Positions 25,266-33,747 of a DNA stretch of 64,000 nucleotides are shown one piece after another (the stretch's first letter is position 1; every line of letters starts with the position of its first letter). Both the position numbers and the translations under genes were made by a program. The notes below the pieces were generated by a model. It was not told the DNA's origin. It saw nothing but the letters and a program-made list of their open reading frames with translations, and did no database searches. Origin of the DNA: Streptomyces sp. SID8374 (GTDB taxonomy: Bacteria; Actinomycetota; Actinomycetes; Streptomycetales; Streptomycetaceae); the NCBI RefSeq assembly GCF_009865135.1, contig NZ_WWGH01000001.1, positions 5,022,001-5,086,000 on the forward strand, in the 5' to 3' direction.

Positions 25266-25302
25266 GGGGCCGGTTGCTTTCTTTGAGTGACCGGCCCCTT
25301 TT
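25266..25302 (+). terminator. Terminator after the YyaL-type gene
   Basis: AGGGGCCGGT and ACCGGCCCCT arms with a 14-base loop are followed by TTTT. It lies just after the stop at 25246 and before the convergent hemolysin III gene. Confidence 0.85.
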
Positions 25303-25338
25303 CGTAGCGACGCACCCCCCCCGTACCCGTACGGGGAC

Positions 25339-26076
25339 CTACCCGTGCTGGTACGCCACCAGCGAGATGCCCACGTAGTGCGCCACGAACGCCGCCAGCG
25401 TCAGCGAGTGGAAGACCTCGTGGAAGCCGAACCAGCGCGGCGACGGGTTGGGCTTCTTGATGCCGTAGATCACGCCGCCCGCGCTGTAGAGCAGCCCGCC
25501 CACGACGACCAGGACCAGGACCGCGATGCCGCCCGTCCGCATGAAGTCGGGCAGGAAGAAGACCGCCGCCCAGCCCATCGCGATGTAGCACGGCGTGTAG
25601 AGCCAGCGCGGGGCGCCGACCCAGAAGACCCGGAACGCGATGCCCGCAGCCGCGGCCGCCCAGACCGCCCAGAGCAGGGGCCGTCCGGTGGATTCGGGCA
25701 GGAGCAGCAGGGTCAGCGGGGTATAGGTCCCCGCGATGATCAGGAAGATGTTGGCGTGGTCCAGGCGGCGCAGCACCGCCTCCCCGCGCGGGCCCCAGGT
25801 GCCGCGGTGGTAGACCGCGCTCACGCCGAAGAGCAGGCAGGCGGTGGCGATGTAGATGGCGCACGCGATCCGGCCGCGGGTGCTGTCCGTGAGGGCGATC
25901 AGGGTGATTCCGGCGATCAGCACCGCCGGGAACATGCCGGCGTGCAGCCAGCCGCGCATCCGGGGCTTGACGGGTACGGGGTCGAGTTCGACGGGTCCGG
26001 TGGTCGGCCTGTCGGCAGGTTCAGGAGTCGCGGAGGCAGGTCCTGGGGTCGCGGCGGCAGCAGCGGCGTCAGTCAT
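25339..26076 (-). CDS. Hemolysin III / PAQR family membrane protein
   Basis: A 245-residue seven-helix membrane protein. The N-terminal about 40 residues are Ala/Pro/Thr-rich. The family zinc site is intact: SAVYHR in TM2-3 region, LRRLDHANIFLIIAGTYTP and the C-terminal GFHEVFHSLTLAAFVAHY, where the histidines bind metal. In bacteria these proteins (TrhA) help keep membrane lipid order; hemolysis is not expected. Its promoter region holds a perfect 20-base palindrome, and the divergent gene is pckG. Confidence 0.92.
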   Translation of the reverse strand: MTDAAAAAATPGPASATPEPADRPTTGPVELDPVPVKPRMRGWLHAGMFPAVLIAGITLIALTDSTRGRIACAIYIATACLLFGVSAVYHRGTWGPRGEAVLRRLDHANIFLIIAGTYTPLTLLLLPESTGRPLLWAVWAAAAAGIAFRVFWVGAPRWLYTPCYIAMGWAAVFFLPDFMRTGGIAVLVLVVVGGLLYSAGGVIYGIKKPNPSPRWFGFHEVFHSLTLAAFVAHYVGISLVAYQHG

Positions 26077-26086
26077 ATCCGCATGC

Positions 26087-26106
26087 TACCTACGCAACCG
26101 TAGGTA
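26087..26106. promoter_or_regulatory. Perfect palindrome at the hemolysin III promoter
   Basis: TACCTACGCAACCGTAGGTA: 8-bp perfect arms and a 4-bp spacer, starting 10 bases before the start codon of the divergent membrane gene. A TetR-type binding site is likely, though no TetR gene is adjacent. Confidence 0.7.
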
Positions 26107-26285
26107 ACGGATATGAGTGGCGATGCTCACGTGTGCGGCCCCCTGGACATATGGGCGAAACGGTCGGATGATCAAATGAGTGCGGTCGGCACCGGATGAG
26201 CGCCAGGGGATCGAAGGGTACGAAGCATCCGGGTCGCAGCCCCCACGGGGCACCTGACAACACACACCCTCATCAAGGAGCGATC

Positions 26286-28112
26286 GTGGCGCGCGACATC
26301 GCGGCTCCCCTCACTGTCCCCACCCACCACCAGGAGCTGATCTCCTGGGTCGACGAGATCGCAGCGATCACCCAGCCGGACCAGGTGGTCTGGTGCGACG
26401 GCTCCGAGGCCGAGTACGAGCGCCTGTGCGGGGAGCTCGTCGCCAAGGGCACGTTCACCAAGCTGGACGAGATCAAGCGGCCGAACTCGTACTACGCCGC
26501 GTCCGACCCGAGCGATGTCGCCCGCGTCGAGGACCGTACGTTCATCTGCTCCAAGGAGGAGAAGGACGCCGGGCCGACCAACCACTGGAAGGACCCCGCC
26601 GAGATGCGGGAGATCTTCACCGGTGCCGACGGTGTGTTCCGCGGGTCCATGCGCGGGCGCACCATGTACGTCGTCCCCTTCTGCATGGGACCCGTCGGCT
26701 CGCCGCTCTCCGCGATCGGCGTCGAGATCACCGACTCCGCGTACGTCGCCGTCTCGATGCGCACCATGACCCGCATGGGCCAGGCGGTCCTGGACGAGCT
26801 GGGCACCGACGGCTTCTTCGTGAAGGCCGTCCACACCCTGGGCGCACCCCTGGAGGAGGGCCAGGAGGACGTCCCGTGGCCCTGCAACACCACCAAGTAC
26901 ATCTCGCACTTCCCCGAGGACCGCGAGATCTGGTCGTACGGCTCCGGCTACGGCGGCAACGCCCTGCTCGGCAAGAAGTGTTACGCGCTCCGCATCGCCT
27001 CCGTGATGGCCCGCGACGAGGGCTGGCTCGCCGAGCACATGCTCATCCTCAAGCTCACGCCGCCGCGCGGCGAGTCGAAGTACGTCGCCGCCGCCTTCCC
27101 CTCCGCCTGCGGCAAGACCAACCTCGCCATGCTGGAGCCGACCATCCCCGGCTGGACCGTGGAGACCATCGGCGACGACATCGCCTGGATGCGGTTCGGC
27201 GAGGACGGCCGGCTCTACGCGATCAACCCGGAGGCCGGGTTCTTCGGTGTCGCGCCCGGTACCGGTGAGCACACCAACGCCAACGCCATGAAGACCATGT
27301 GGGGCAACTCCGTCTTCACCAACGTCGCGCTGACGGACGACGGTGACGTCTGGTGGGAGGGCATGACCGAGGAGGCGCCCGCGCACCTCACGGACTGGAA
27401 GGGCAACGACTGGACCCCGGAGTCCGAGACGCCCGCCGCCCACCCCAACGCCCGCTTCACCGTCCCGGCCGGGCAGTGCCCGATCATCGCGCCCGAGTGG
27501 GAGGACCCCAAGGGCGTCCCGATCTCGGCGATCCTCTTCGGCGGCCGCCGCGCCTCCGCCGTACCGCTGGTCACCGAGTCCTTCGACTGGCAGCACGGCG
27601 TCTTCCTCGGAGCCAACGTCGCCTCCGAGAAGACGGCGGCCGCCGAGGGCAAGGTCGGCGAGCTGCGCCGCGACCCGTTCGCCATGCTGCCGTTCTGCGG
27701 TTACAACATGGGCGACTACATGAACCACTGGGTCAAGGTCGGTGCGGACAAGGCCGATCAGTCGAAGCTGCCGAAGATCTACTACGTGAACTGGTTCCGC
27801 AAGAACGAGGCGGGCAAGTTCGTGTGGCCCGGCTTCGGCGAGAACAGCCGCGTGCTGAAGTGGATCGTGGAGCGACTGGAGGGCAAGGGCGAGGGCGTCG
27901 AGACCCCGATCGGCATCCTGCCGGCCAAGGGCGCACTCGACACCGAGGGCCTGGACCTCTCCGAGTCCGACCTCGACTTCCTGCTCACGGTCGACAAGGA
28001 GGTCTGGCGCGAGGAGGCCGCCCTGGTCCCCGAGCACCTCAACACCTTCGGCGACCACACGCCCAAGGAGCTGTGGGACGAGTACCGCGCGCTGGTGGAG
28101 CGGCTGGGCTGA
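26286..28112 (+). CDS. pckG: Phosphoenolpyruvate carboxykinase (GTP)
   Basis: Converts oxaloacetate plus GTP to PEP, CO2 and GDP: the entry to gluconeogenesis. 608 residues, standard for actinobacteria. The GTP-form motifs are FPSACGKTNLAM (P-loop with the reactive cysteine, about 272-283), the kinase-2 DDIAWM, NPEAGFFGVAPGT and the Mn-binding region RTMTRMG and GKKCYALRIAS. GTG 26286 follows AAGGAGCGATC; the earlier frame start (26196) lies inside the promoter. Monocistronic, with a strong terminator 150 bases after the stop. Confidence 0.97.
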   Translation: MARDIAAPLTVPTHHQELISWVDEIAAITQPDQVVWCDGSEAEYERLCGELVAKGTFTKLDEIKRPNSYYAASDPSDVARVEDRTFICSKEEKDAGPTNHWKDPAEMREIFTGADGVFRGSMRGRTMYVVPFCMGPVGSPLSAIGVEITDSAYVAVSMRTMTRMGQAVLDELGTDGFFVKAVHTLGAPLEEGQEDVPWPCNTTKYISHFPEDREIWSYGSGYGGNALLGKKCYALRIASVMARDEGWLAEHMLILKLTPPRGESKYVAAAFPSACGKTNLAMLEPTIPGWTVETIGDDIAWMRFGEDGRLYAINPEAGFFGVAPGTGEHTNANAMKTMWGNSVFTNVALTDDGDVWWEGMTEEAPAHLTDWKGNDWTPESETPAAHPNARFTVPAGQCPIIAPEWEDPKGVPISAILFGGRRASAVPLVTESFDWQHGVFLGANVASEKTAAAEGKVGELRRDPFAMLPFCGYNMGDYMNHWVKVGADKADQSKLPKIYYVNWFRKNEAGKFVWPGFGENSRVLKWIVERLEGKGEGVETPIGILPAKGALDTEGLDLSESDLDFLLTVDKEVWREEAALVPEHLNTFGDHTPKELWDEYRALVERLG

Positions 28113-28258
28113 GCCCGTACGCCCGCTCGAACCTCTGAACCCCGCGGCCGGGTCCATCGGACATCCGCCCTGACCTGTGGGTACGACGACCCGCCGCGGT
28201 ACGGGGCCTGTCATCGCCGACAGCCCCGGGGCCGTCCCCGACCACGGACAGCCCCTCC

Positions 28259-28291
28259 GGCCCCCGGAACCCCCTCACGGTTCCGGGGGCC
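28259..28291. terminator. Terminator downstream of pckG
   Basis: GGCCCCCGGAACC and GGTTCCGGGGGCC form a 13-bp perfect stem with a 7-base loop. Confidence 0.85.
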
Positions 28292-28400
28292 GGCCTCGTT
28301 GCGAGGTGGTGGCGGCTCTGCTGGGTGGTGACGCGCCTGAGCCTGGGCGGAGGCCGTGGCACCCGGTCCGTGCGCCGAGGCGGCACGCGGACCGGGGCCG

Positions 28401-28796
28401 TCAGTGGGCGCCGACGAGCTGCTCGGCGGGGGTGGAGGCGAGGGCCTCGGTGTGGGCGTCCATCCGCTGCGCGGAGAGGATGGCGGCGGTGGTGTCGGCG
28501 CGGGACGCGGCCACCACGAGCGCGCGGCCCGCCAGGGCGTGGGCGCGGCGGTGCAGGGACGCCGGGGCGGCGTCGGTCAGCGCGGCGTGCCGGGCGGGCA
28601 GGGCGCCGCGCAGGCGTGCCACCTGTTCGGCGATACGGTCGCCCGCCGGGCCGAGGCCGAGTTCGTCGGTGACCGCGAGGAGGGCGGCGAGATGCCCCGC
28701 GAGCTGGATGTCCAGCTCCTCCTCGCGGCTGCGGTGCGGAAAGTCCGCTTCGTCGGCCGGGCTGTGGACCGATGCGGTGCGGATCGGCTCGTACAT
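28401..28796 (-). CDS. Small helical protein of unknown function
   Basis: A 131-residue soluble, mostly helical protein starting MYEPIRTASVHSP with GGGAGG before the ATG. It is rich in Ala, Leu and Arg, with a heptad-like stretch (LAGHLAALLAVTDELGLGPAGDR, then RAHALAGRALVVAASRADTT). No cysteine-based or membrane motif is present. It sits convergent to pckG and codirectional with the aminotransferase upstream. I do not recognise it; distant conservation is possible but I cannot show it. Confidence 0.65.
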   Translation of the reverse strand: MYEPIRTASVHSPADEADFPHRSREEELDIQLAGHLAALLAVTDELGLGPAGDRIAEQVARLRGALPARHAALTDAAPASLHRRAHALAGRALVVAASRADTTAAILSAQRMDAHTEALASTPAEQLVGAH

Positions 28797-28875
28797 GGAT
28801 GGCCTCCCGGTGATGCTGGGTTTCCATCCTACATTGGATTGAGTCTAAGTTTGTGCGTGATCCGGGCCTCGGGGG

Positions 28876-30087
28876 CTACGGCTGTCCGTAACCGTCCAGG
28901 AACGAGCCGATCCGGGTCATCGCGTCGGTCAGCTCCTCGGTCGCGGGCAGCGTCACGATGCGGAAGTGGTCGGGCTCCGGCCAGTTGAACCCCGTACCCT
29001 GCACGACCATGATCTTCTCGGCCCGCAGCAGGTCCAGGACCATCTGCCGGTCGTCCTTGATCTTGTAGACCTTGGGGTCCAGGCGCGGGAAGAGGTACAG
29101 CGCCCCCTTCGGCTTCACGCAGGTCACTCCCGGGATCGAGGTCAGCAGGTCGTACGCCACGTCCCGCTGCTCCAGGATCCGGCCGCCCGGCAGCACCAGG
29201 TCCTCGATCGACTGCCGCCCGCCGAGCGCCGTGGCCACCGCGTGCTGGGAGGGCATGTTGGCGCAGAGCCGCATGTTGGCCAGGATCGTGAGCCCCTCGA
29301 TGTACGAGGAGGCGTGCGCCTTCGGGCCGCAGACCGCCAGCCAGCCGGAGCGGAAGCCGGCCACCCGGTAGTTCTTGGAGAGGCCGTTGAAGGTCAGCAC
29401 CATCAGGTCCGGGGCCAGCGCCGCCGTGGGGGTGTGGGTGGCGCCGTCGTACAGGATGCGGTCGTAGATCTCGTCGGAGCAGACGATCAGGTTGTGGCGC
29501 CGGGCGATCTCGGTGAGACCGCGCAGCATCTCGTCGTCGTACACCGCACCGGTCGGATTGTTCGGGTTGATGATCACCAGAGCCTTGGTGCGGTCGGTGA
29601 TCTTCCGCTCGATGTCCGCGAGGTCCGGCATCCAGTCGGCCTGCTCGTCGCACCGGTAGTGCACGGCCGTGCCGCCGGCCAGCGAGACCGAGGCCGTCCA
29701 CAGGGGGTAGTCCGGGGCCGGTACGAGGACCTCGTCGCCGTCGTCGAGGAGCGCCTGCATCGACATCTGGATCAGCTCGGAGACACCGTTGCCCAGGTAG
29801 ATGTCCTCGACGTCGAGGTCGATGCCCTTGGTCTGGTAGTGCTGCACCACCGCGCGCCGCGCCGAGAGCAGGCCCTTCGCGTCCCCGTAGCCGTGCGCGC
29901 CCGCGAGGTTGCGCAGGATGTCTTCCAGGATCTCCGGCGGGCACTCGAACCCGAACGCGGCCGGGTTGCCCGTGTTGAGCTTGAGGATGCGCTGACCGGC
30001 CGCTTCGAGCCGCATCGCCTCCTCCAGCACGGGGCCCCGGATCTCGTAACAGACATTGGCGAGCTTCGTGGACTGGATGACCTGCAT
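28876..30087 (-). CDS. Alanine-type PLP aminotransferase (AlaA group)
   Basis: A 403-residue class-I/II aminotransferase of the AlaA/AlaC type that makes alanine from pyruvate and glutamate. Motifs: YLGNGVSELIQM, APDYPLW (cofactor-ring stacking tyrosine/tryptophan), IINPNNPTGAVY, SDEIYDRILYD, the PLP lysine in FNGLSKNYRVAGFRSGW (about residue 240) and the C-terminal FRIVTLP arginine. ATG 30087, reading MQVIQSTKLANVCYEIRGPV, is the family N-terminus. Substrate by similarity only; a valine or alanine specificity is possible. Confidence 0.92.
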   Translation of the reverse strand: MQVIQSTKLANVCYEIRGPVLEEAMRLEAAGQRILKLNTGNPAAFGFECPPEILEDILRNLAGAHGYGDAKGLLSARRAVVQHYQTKGIDLDVEDIYLGNGVSELIQMSMQALLDDGDEVLVPAPDYPLWTASVSLAGGTAVHYRCDEQADWMPDLADIERKITDRTKALVIINPNNPTGAVYDDEMLRGLTEIARRHNLIVCSDEIYDRILYDGATHTPTAALAPDLMVLTFNGLSKNYRVAGFRSGWLAVCGPKAHASSYIEGLTILANMRLCANMPSQHAVATALGGRQSIEDLVLPGGRILEQRDVAYDLLTSIPGVTCVKPKGALYLFPRLDPKVYKIKDDRQMVLDLLRAEKIMVVQGTGFNWPEPDHFRIVTLPATEELTDAMTRIGSFLDGYGQP

Positions 30088-30312
30088 GTCCGCGAGCTTA
30101 CGGCCGCGTTTCGCGCGGTGCGCGGAGATTGCGCCGTCCTCGCGACCTCCGGGCCCGTCCGCCCCCGCGCTCCGGCTTCCATCGGCAAGGCCGCCCCGGG
30201 CCCGGACCGTGGGATCGGCCGGTCCGGGCGGCGTCGCGGCTTGGAATGGGGCGTGAGGCGCCCGGCCGGGTGAGATGCGCCACGCGGGCGGAGCGGCGGA
30301 AGCCTTTCGGGT

Positions 30313-31128
30313 TCACCCCGGCAGGGCGGCGCCTTCGGGGACGCGGATGCCGAAGCCGTCCTCCAGTACCTGGACGACCTCGGCGGGGCCGGACAGCAGC
30401 CGCTCCTTGATCGTGCCGTCCTCCGCCGTCTCGACCAGGTCGAGACCGGCCAGCGACAGATGGGAGGCGTCGGGCAGGGCGCGCTGCGCGTACACCGCCT
30501 GCGCGAACGGCGAATGCGGACTCGTCGCGACGTACCAGTTGATCATCTCGAAGTCCGGGCCCTCGAAGGGCTCCGGCGTGAAGCTGTACTGCGCCTCCCA
30601 GCTGCCGCCCTTCTCGGCTTGCAGCTCCCACATCTCCAGCGGCCCCTCGTGGGCCACCGTGACGAGCCGGTGGCGGCGCGGAGCGTCGTCCAGCTCGGCC
30701 CCCGCCACCATCTCGATCGGCTCCAGCAGCGCGCCGACGGTCCCGAACCCGACATCGGCCACGTACGGGGTCGCCACGTCCGGCACGTCCACCCGCAGCA
30801 GTATGTGGCTCCGCGGCCGGACATCGCCCGGGGCCGCGCCCAGCAGCACCCGGGCGGCCAGCAGCGTCACGGTGAACCCGAGCTGCCGCAGGGCGGTGGC
30901 GAAGAGGGTGTTCTGCTCGTAGCAGTAACCGCCCCGCCCGCCGTGGACGAGCTTGGCCTCCAGGTCGGCCAGGTCCAGGGAGGGCGCCGAGCCGAGCACC
31001 GGGTCCAGGTTCTCGAACGGGATGCCCAGGGCGTGCGCGCGGTGCAGGGACCGCAGCACCTCCACCGTGGGGTGGAGCTCCCCGGACCAGCCGATCCTGG
31101 CGAAATAGGCGTCGAGGTCGAGTGTCAT
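30313..31128 (-). CDS. nat: Arylamine N-acetyltransferase
   Basis: Transfers acetyl from acetyl-CoA to arylamines or hydrazines; cytoplasmic. The Cys-His-Asp triad is in order: cysteine in RGGYCYEQN (about C69), histidine in SHILLRVD and aspartate in VADVGFG. 271 residues, the typical bacterial NAT length. ATG 31128 (MTLDLDAYFARIGW) matches NAT N-termini; the open frame to 31308 runs into a GC-rich repeat tract and is rejected. Downstream to the left is a 225-base gap before the aminotransferase start; a repeat tract sits upstream. Confidence 0.93.
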   Translation of the reverse strand: MTLDLDAYFARIGWSGELHPTVEVLRSLHRAHALGIPFENLDPVLGSAPSLDLADLEAKLVHGGRGGYCYEQNTLFATALRQLGFTVTLLAARVLLGAAPGDVRPRSHILLRVDVPDVATPYVADVGFGTVGALLEPIEMVAGAELDDAPRRHRLVTVAHEGPLEMWELQAEKGGSWEAQYSFTPEPFEGPDFEMINWYVATSPHSPFAQAVYAQRALPDASHLSLAGLDLVETAEDGTIKERLLSGPAEVVQVLEDGFGIRVPEGAALPG

Positions 31129-31244
31129 ACCCCGACCGTACGCAGCCGGGGCCGCGCGGCGCCTCAGGCCGCGGGACCAGGCCGCGCGGCCACGCGGACC
31201 GGGACCTGGGACCGAGCCCGAATGGGGGAGAGCCCCTTGGGGCT

Positions 31245-31460
31245 TGGCCCCTGGGGAGAACTGGGCCCCGGCCCCGGGGAGACCTGGGCCCCCGCCCCGG
31301 GGAGGCATGGGCCCCCGGCCTGGGGAGACCTGGGCCTTGGGCCCCCGACCCCGGCGCGTCGGCCCCCCGCCCCGGGGAGACCTGGGCCCCCGCCCCGGGG
31401 AGACCTGGGCCCCGGACCCCCCCGCCCCGGCGCGCCGGACCCCCGTCCCGGCGCGTCGGA
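31245..31460. repeat. GC-rich intergenic tandem repeat tract
   Basis: An irregular array of units built on GGGGAGACCTGGGCCCC, alternating with CCCGCCCCG or GGCGCGTCGG blocks. At least five GGGGAGACCTGGG-like words are visible between 31255 and 31410, plus three CCCCGGCGCGTCGG-like words. It fills the 335-base gap between the NAT start and the oxidoreductase stop. The units can pair with each other, so the tract may fold strongly. Confidence 0.75.
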
Positions 31461-31463
31461 CCG

Positions 31464-32291
31464 TCAGATCCCGGTCACCGCGCCCGCCGACGCGGTCAGC
31501 AGGCCCGTGTCCACGCCCTGCTCCCGCGCCGTACGGAACAGCGCCGCGTCCCCGGCCTCCACCACGGCCGGGCTGGTCACGTCCTCGGCCGAGGGGGCGG
31601 AGCCGAACCCGGCGGTCGCCGGAGCCATCGCCGCGAGCCAGCCGGCCACCAGCCCCCCGAACTCCTCCCTGTCCACCCCCGCGTTCTCCACCAGCGCGAA
31701 CGCGTGCCGGGCCCCCGCGAACATGGCGGTCATCGCGCTGAGCAGCGCCACGTCGTACAGCGCGGCCCGGCCGGACTCCTCACCGACGTACCGGGTGGCG
31801 GCGGGCACGGACAGCACATCCCGGTGCTCGTCGAAGAGGGCGCGCGGGCCGCTGTAGAGGATGTAGCCGCCCGCCTCCGGCGCACCGATCATCGGCGGTA
31901 CGGCCATGATCCCGCCGTCCAGGAAGCGGGCGCCGCGCTCGGCCGCCCAGCCCGCACGGGCGCGGGACTCGGCCGGGGTGGAGGTGGTGAGGTCGATCAG
32001 GTCCTTGCCGGTGAGGTCGGCGTCGGCCAGCGCCTCGCGGACCGACGCGTCGTCCAGCAGGCACGTGATGACGAGCGGGCTCGCGGCCACGGCGTCCGCC
32101 GCGGTGTCGGCCACCCGCGCGCCGCGCAGGGCGAGTTCGGCGGACCGGCCGGGGCTGCGGTTCCAGACGGTCAGGGGGTGCCCGGCGGCGAGCCAGGTGC
32201 GGGCGAGCGCGGTGCCCATGGCGCCGAGGCCGAGCAGGGTGAGAGGGGTGGGCGAGGTCGGTGCGGTCGGTGCTGATGCGTTGTCGGGCAT
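31464..32291 (-). CDS. Imine-reductase-like NADPH oxidoreductase
   Basis: A 275-residue enzyme of the beta-hydroxyacid dehydrogenase superfamily. The N-terminal Rossmann motif is GLGAMGTALARTW (about 20-32), followed by NRSPGRSAEL, and the central DGGIMAVPPMIGAPEAGGYILYSG is typical of imine reductases rather than hydroxyisobutyrate dehydrogenases. ATG 32291 is used; upstream in-frame codons run into the operator zone. Divergent from an HxlR regulator, which probably controls it. IREDs reduce cyclic imines; the natural substrate is unknown. Confidence 0.88.
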   Translation of the reverse strand: MPDNASAPTAPTSPTPLTLLGLGAMGTALARTWLAAGHPLTVWNRSPGRSAELALRGARVADTAADAVAASPLVITCLLDDASVREALADADLTGKDLIDLTTSTPAESRARAGWAAERGARFLDGGIMAVPPMIGAPEAGGYILYSGPRALFDEHRDVLSVPAATRYVGEESGRAALYDVALLSAMTAMFAGARHAFALVENAGVDREEFGGLVAGWLAAMAPATAGFGSAPSAEDVTSPAVVEAGDAALFRTAREQGVDTGLLTASAGAVTGI

Positions 32292-32329
32292 GCGGATTAG
32301 GCTGGTCGACGGGGCCGGGAGCGACAAGT

Positions 32330-32347
32330 ACCCACTTGGGAGTGGGT
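32330..32347. promoter_or_regulatory. Candidate HxlR operator
   Basis: Perfect palindrome ACCCACTTGGGAGTGGGT (7-bp arms, 4-bp spacer) centred between the two divergent genes. Confidence 0.7.
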
Positions 32348-32389
32348 GGTTACCCGGTGGTGAGTGACCAGGCGGGGAAGGGGTGGGCG

Positions 32390-32749
32390 ATGAGGGCCAT
32401 GCGGAGGCCGGGGGCGTACGTCTGCGGGATCGACGCGGCGATGGACGTCATCGGCGGCAAGTGGAAGGTGCTCATCCTGTGGGCGCTGGACGAGAAGCCG
32501 TGCCGCTTCGGTGAGTTGCGGCGAGCCGTCCCCGGGGTGACGGAGAAGGTGCTCAGCTCCCACCTCAAGGAGCTGGAGGACGACGGCATCGTGCACCGCG
32601 AGGAGTACGCCGAAGTTCCGCCGCGCGTGGAGTATTCACTCACGGCCCGGGGAGTCGCGCTGAACGCCGCTCTGGGGCCGCTGGGGGAGTGGGGGCGCGA
32701 GCATGTCTTCCCCGGGCGGGACGCCTTGGCCGGAAGTGACCCCTTGTGA
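32390..32749 (+). CDS. HxlR-family regulator
   Basis: A 119-residue MarR/HxlR winged-helix protein. The conserved cysteine of many HxlR redox sensors is present near the start (AYVCGIDAAMDVIGGKWKV), then RFGELRRAVPGVTEKVLSSHLKELEDDGIVHREEY and a wing at VEYSLTARG. ATG 32390 has GGGGAAGGGG upstream; the earlier frame (from 32261) overlaps the neighbouring gene. It faces away from the imine reductase with a perfect operator in the gap. Possibly aldehyde- or thiol-responsive through the cysteine; that is inferred. Confidence 0.9.
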   Translation: MRAMRRPGAYVCGIDAAMDVIGGKWKVLILWALDEKPCRFGELRRAVPGVTEKVLSSHLKELEDDGIVHREEYAEVPPRVEYSLTARGVALNAALGPLGEWGREHVFPGRDALAGSDPL

Positions 32750-32830
32750 TGGCCTGACATCTGGGGAACCATGCGCATGTCAAAAGCCGGAAGATCTCCG
32801 GTTCTGGCATCACTGGAGGGGACCCCCCAC

Positions 32831-33688
32831 ATGAACAAGCCTCTCATCGGTGCGTTTCTTGCTGCCCTGCTCCTGGGCGCGGGCATCGCGCCCGCCGTCG
32901 CGGCCGAATCCGCACAGGCGCAGGAATCCGCCACCGAGACCGCTCCCGCCGCGAAGGCCGTGACCTTCGCCGGCACCGTCGCACTCAGCAACTGTTCGGG
33001 CTCCGTGGTCCGTTCGCCCGACTCCGCACCCACCGACCCCGCCCTCGTGCTCTCCAACGGGCACTGCCTGGAGACCGGCTTCCCGGGCCCCGGCGAGGTG
33101 CTCGTCGACCGCCCGTCCACGCGGACGTTCACACTGCTCAACGCCTCGGGCACCGGCGTCGGCACACTGAAGGCGAGCAAGATCGCGTACGGCACGATGA
33201 CCGACACCGACCTCTCGCTCTACGAACTCACCTCCACCTACCAGCAGATAGAGGACAGCTACGGCATCCAGGCGCTGGAGCTGGAGACCGCCCACCCGGT
33301 GGCGGGCACCGCCATCACCGTCGCCTCCGGCTACTGGAAGCGCACCTACAGCTGCGACATCGACGGCTTCGTCCACCAGCTCAAGGAAGGCCGGTGGACC
33401 TGGAAGGACTCCGTCCGCTACACCCCGGAGTGCCAGACCATCGGCGGTACGTCGGGTTCGCCGGTGATCGACGACGCCACCGGCAAGGTGGTCGCCGTCA
33501 ACAACACCGGTAACGAGAGCGGCCAGGAGTGCACGGACAACAACCCGTGCGAGGTCGACGAGAACGGCAACGTGACCGTCCGCGAGGGCATCAACTACGC
33601 CCAGCAGACGTACAACATGGTCCCGTGCATCGGCACCGGCAACAAGATCGACCTGGACCGTGAGGGCTGCGGGCTCCCCAAGCCGTAG
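32831..33688 (+). CDS. Secreted trypsin-like serine protease
   Basis: A 285-residue secreted chymotrypsin-fold protease. The signal peptide (about 1-25, MNKPLIGAFLAALLLGAGIAPAVAA) is followed by a Ser/Ala-rich propeptide-like stretch. Triad: H78 in LSNGHCLE, D127 in DTDLSLYE, S208 in IGGTSGSPVID. Six or more cysteines (SCDIDG, PECQTI, GQECTD, NPCEVDE, MVPCIG, EGCGLP) suggest several disulfides. ATG 32831 has GGAGGGG; the longer frame from 32771 lacks one. Substrate unknown. Monocistronic and convergent with a TetR gene. Confidence 0.9.
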   Translation: MNKPLIGAFLAALLLGAGIAPAVAAESAQAQESATETAPAAKAVTFAGTVALSNCSGSVVRSPDSAPTDPALVLSNGHCLETGFPGPGEVLVDRPSTRTFTLLNASGTGVGTLKASKIAYGTMTDTDLSLYELTSTYQQIEDSYGIQALELETAHPVAGTAITVASGYWKRTYSCDIDGFVHQLKEGRWTWKDSVRYTPECQTIGGTSGSPVIDDATGKVVAVNNTGNESGQECTDNNPCEVDENGNVTVREGINYAQQTYNMVPCIGTGNKIDLDREGCGLPKP

Positions 33689-33709
33689 CTCCTGCCCTGC
33701 CTCGTAGGT

Positions 33710-33745
33710 GCGCCGGGCGGTCCTGATCCCAGGGCCGCCCGGCGC
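33710..33745. terminator. Bidirectional hairpin between protease and TetR
   Basis: GCGCCGGGCGG and CCGCCCGGCGC arms (11 bp) enclose a 14-base loop that itself contains a weaker CCT/AGG pairing. Confidence 0.75.
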
Positions 33746-33747
33746 GG

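Noticed and set aside
22430..25864. Long open frame of 1144 codons on the minus strand
   Set aside because: Only its last 188 codons match a family (Uma2). The rest is antisense to the YyaL-type gene and the hemolysin gene and is the usual high-GC shadow frame.
26172..28214. 680-codon frame antisense to pckG
   Set aside because: Opposite frame of a clear PEP carboxykinase; no ribosome site or family resemblance.
31122..32276. + strand frame through the repeat tract and the imine reductase
   Set aside because: Antisense to a well-supported enzyme; the first part is repeat-derived.
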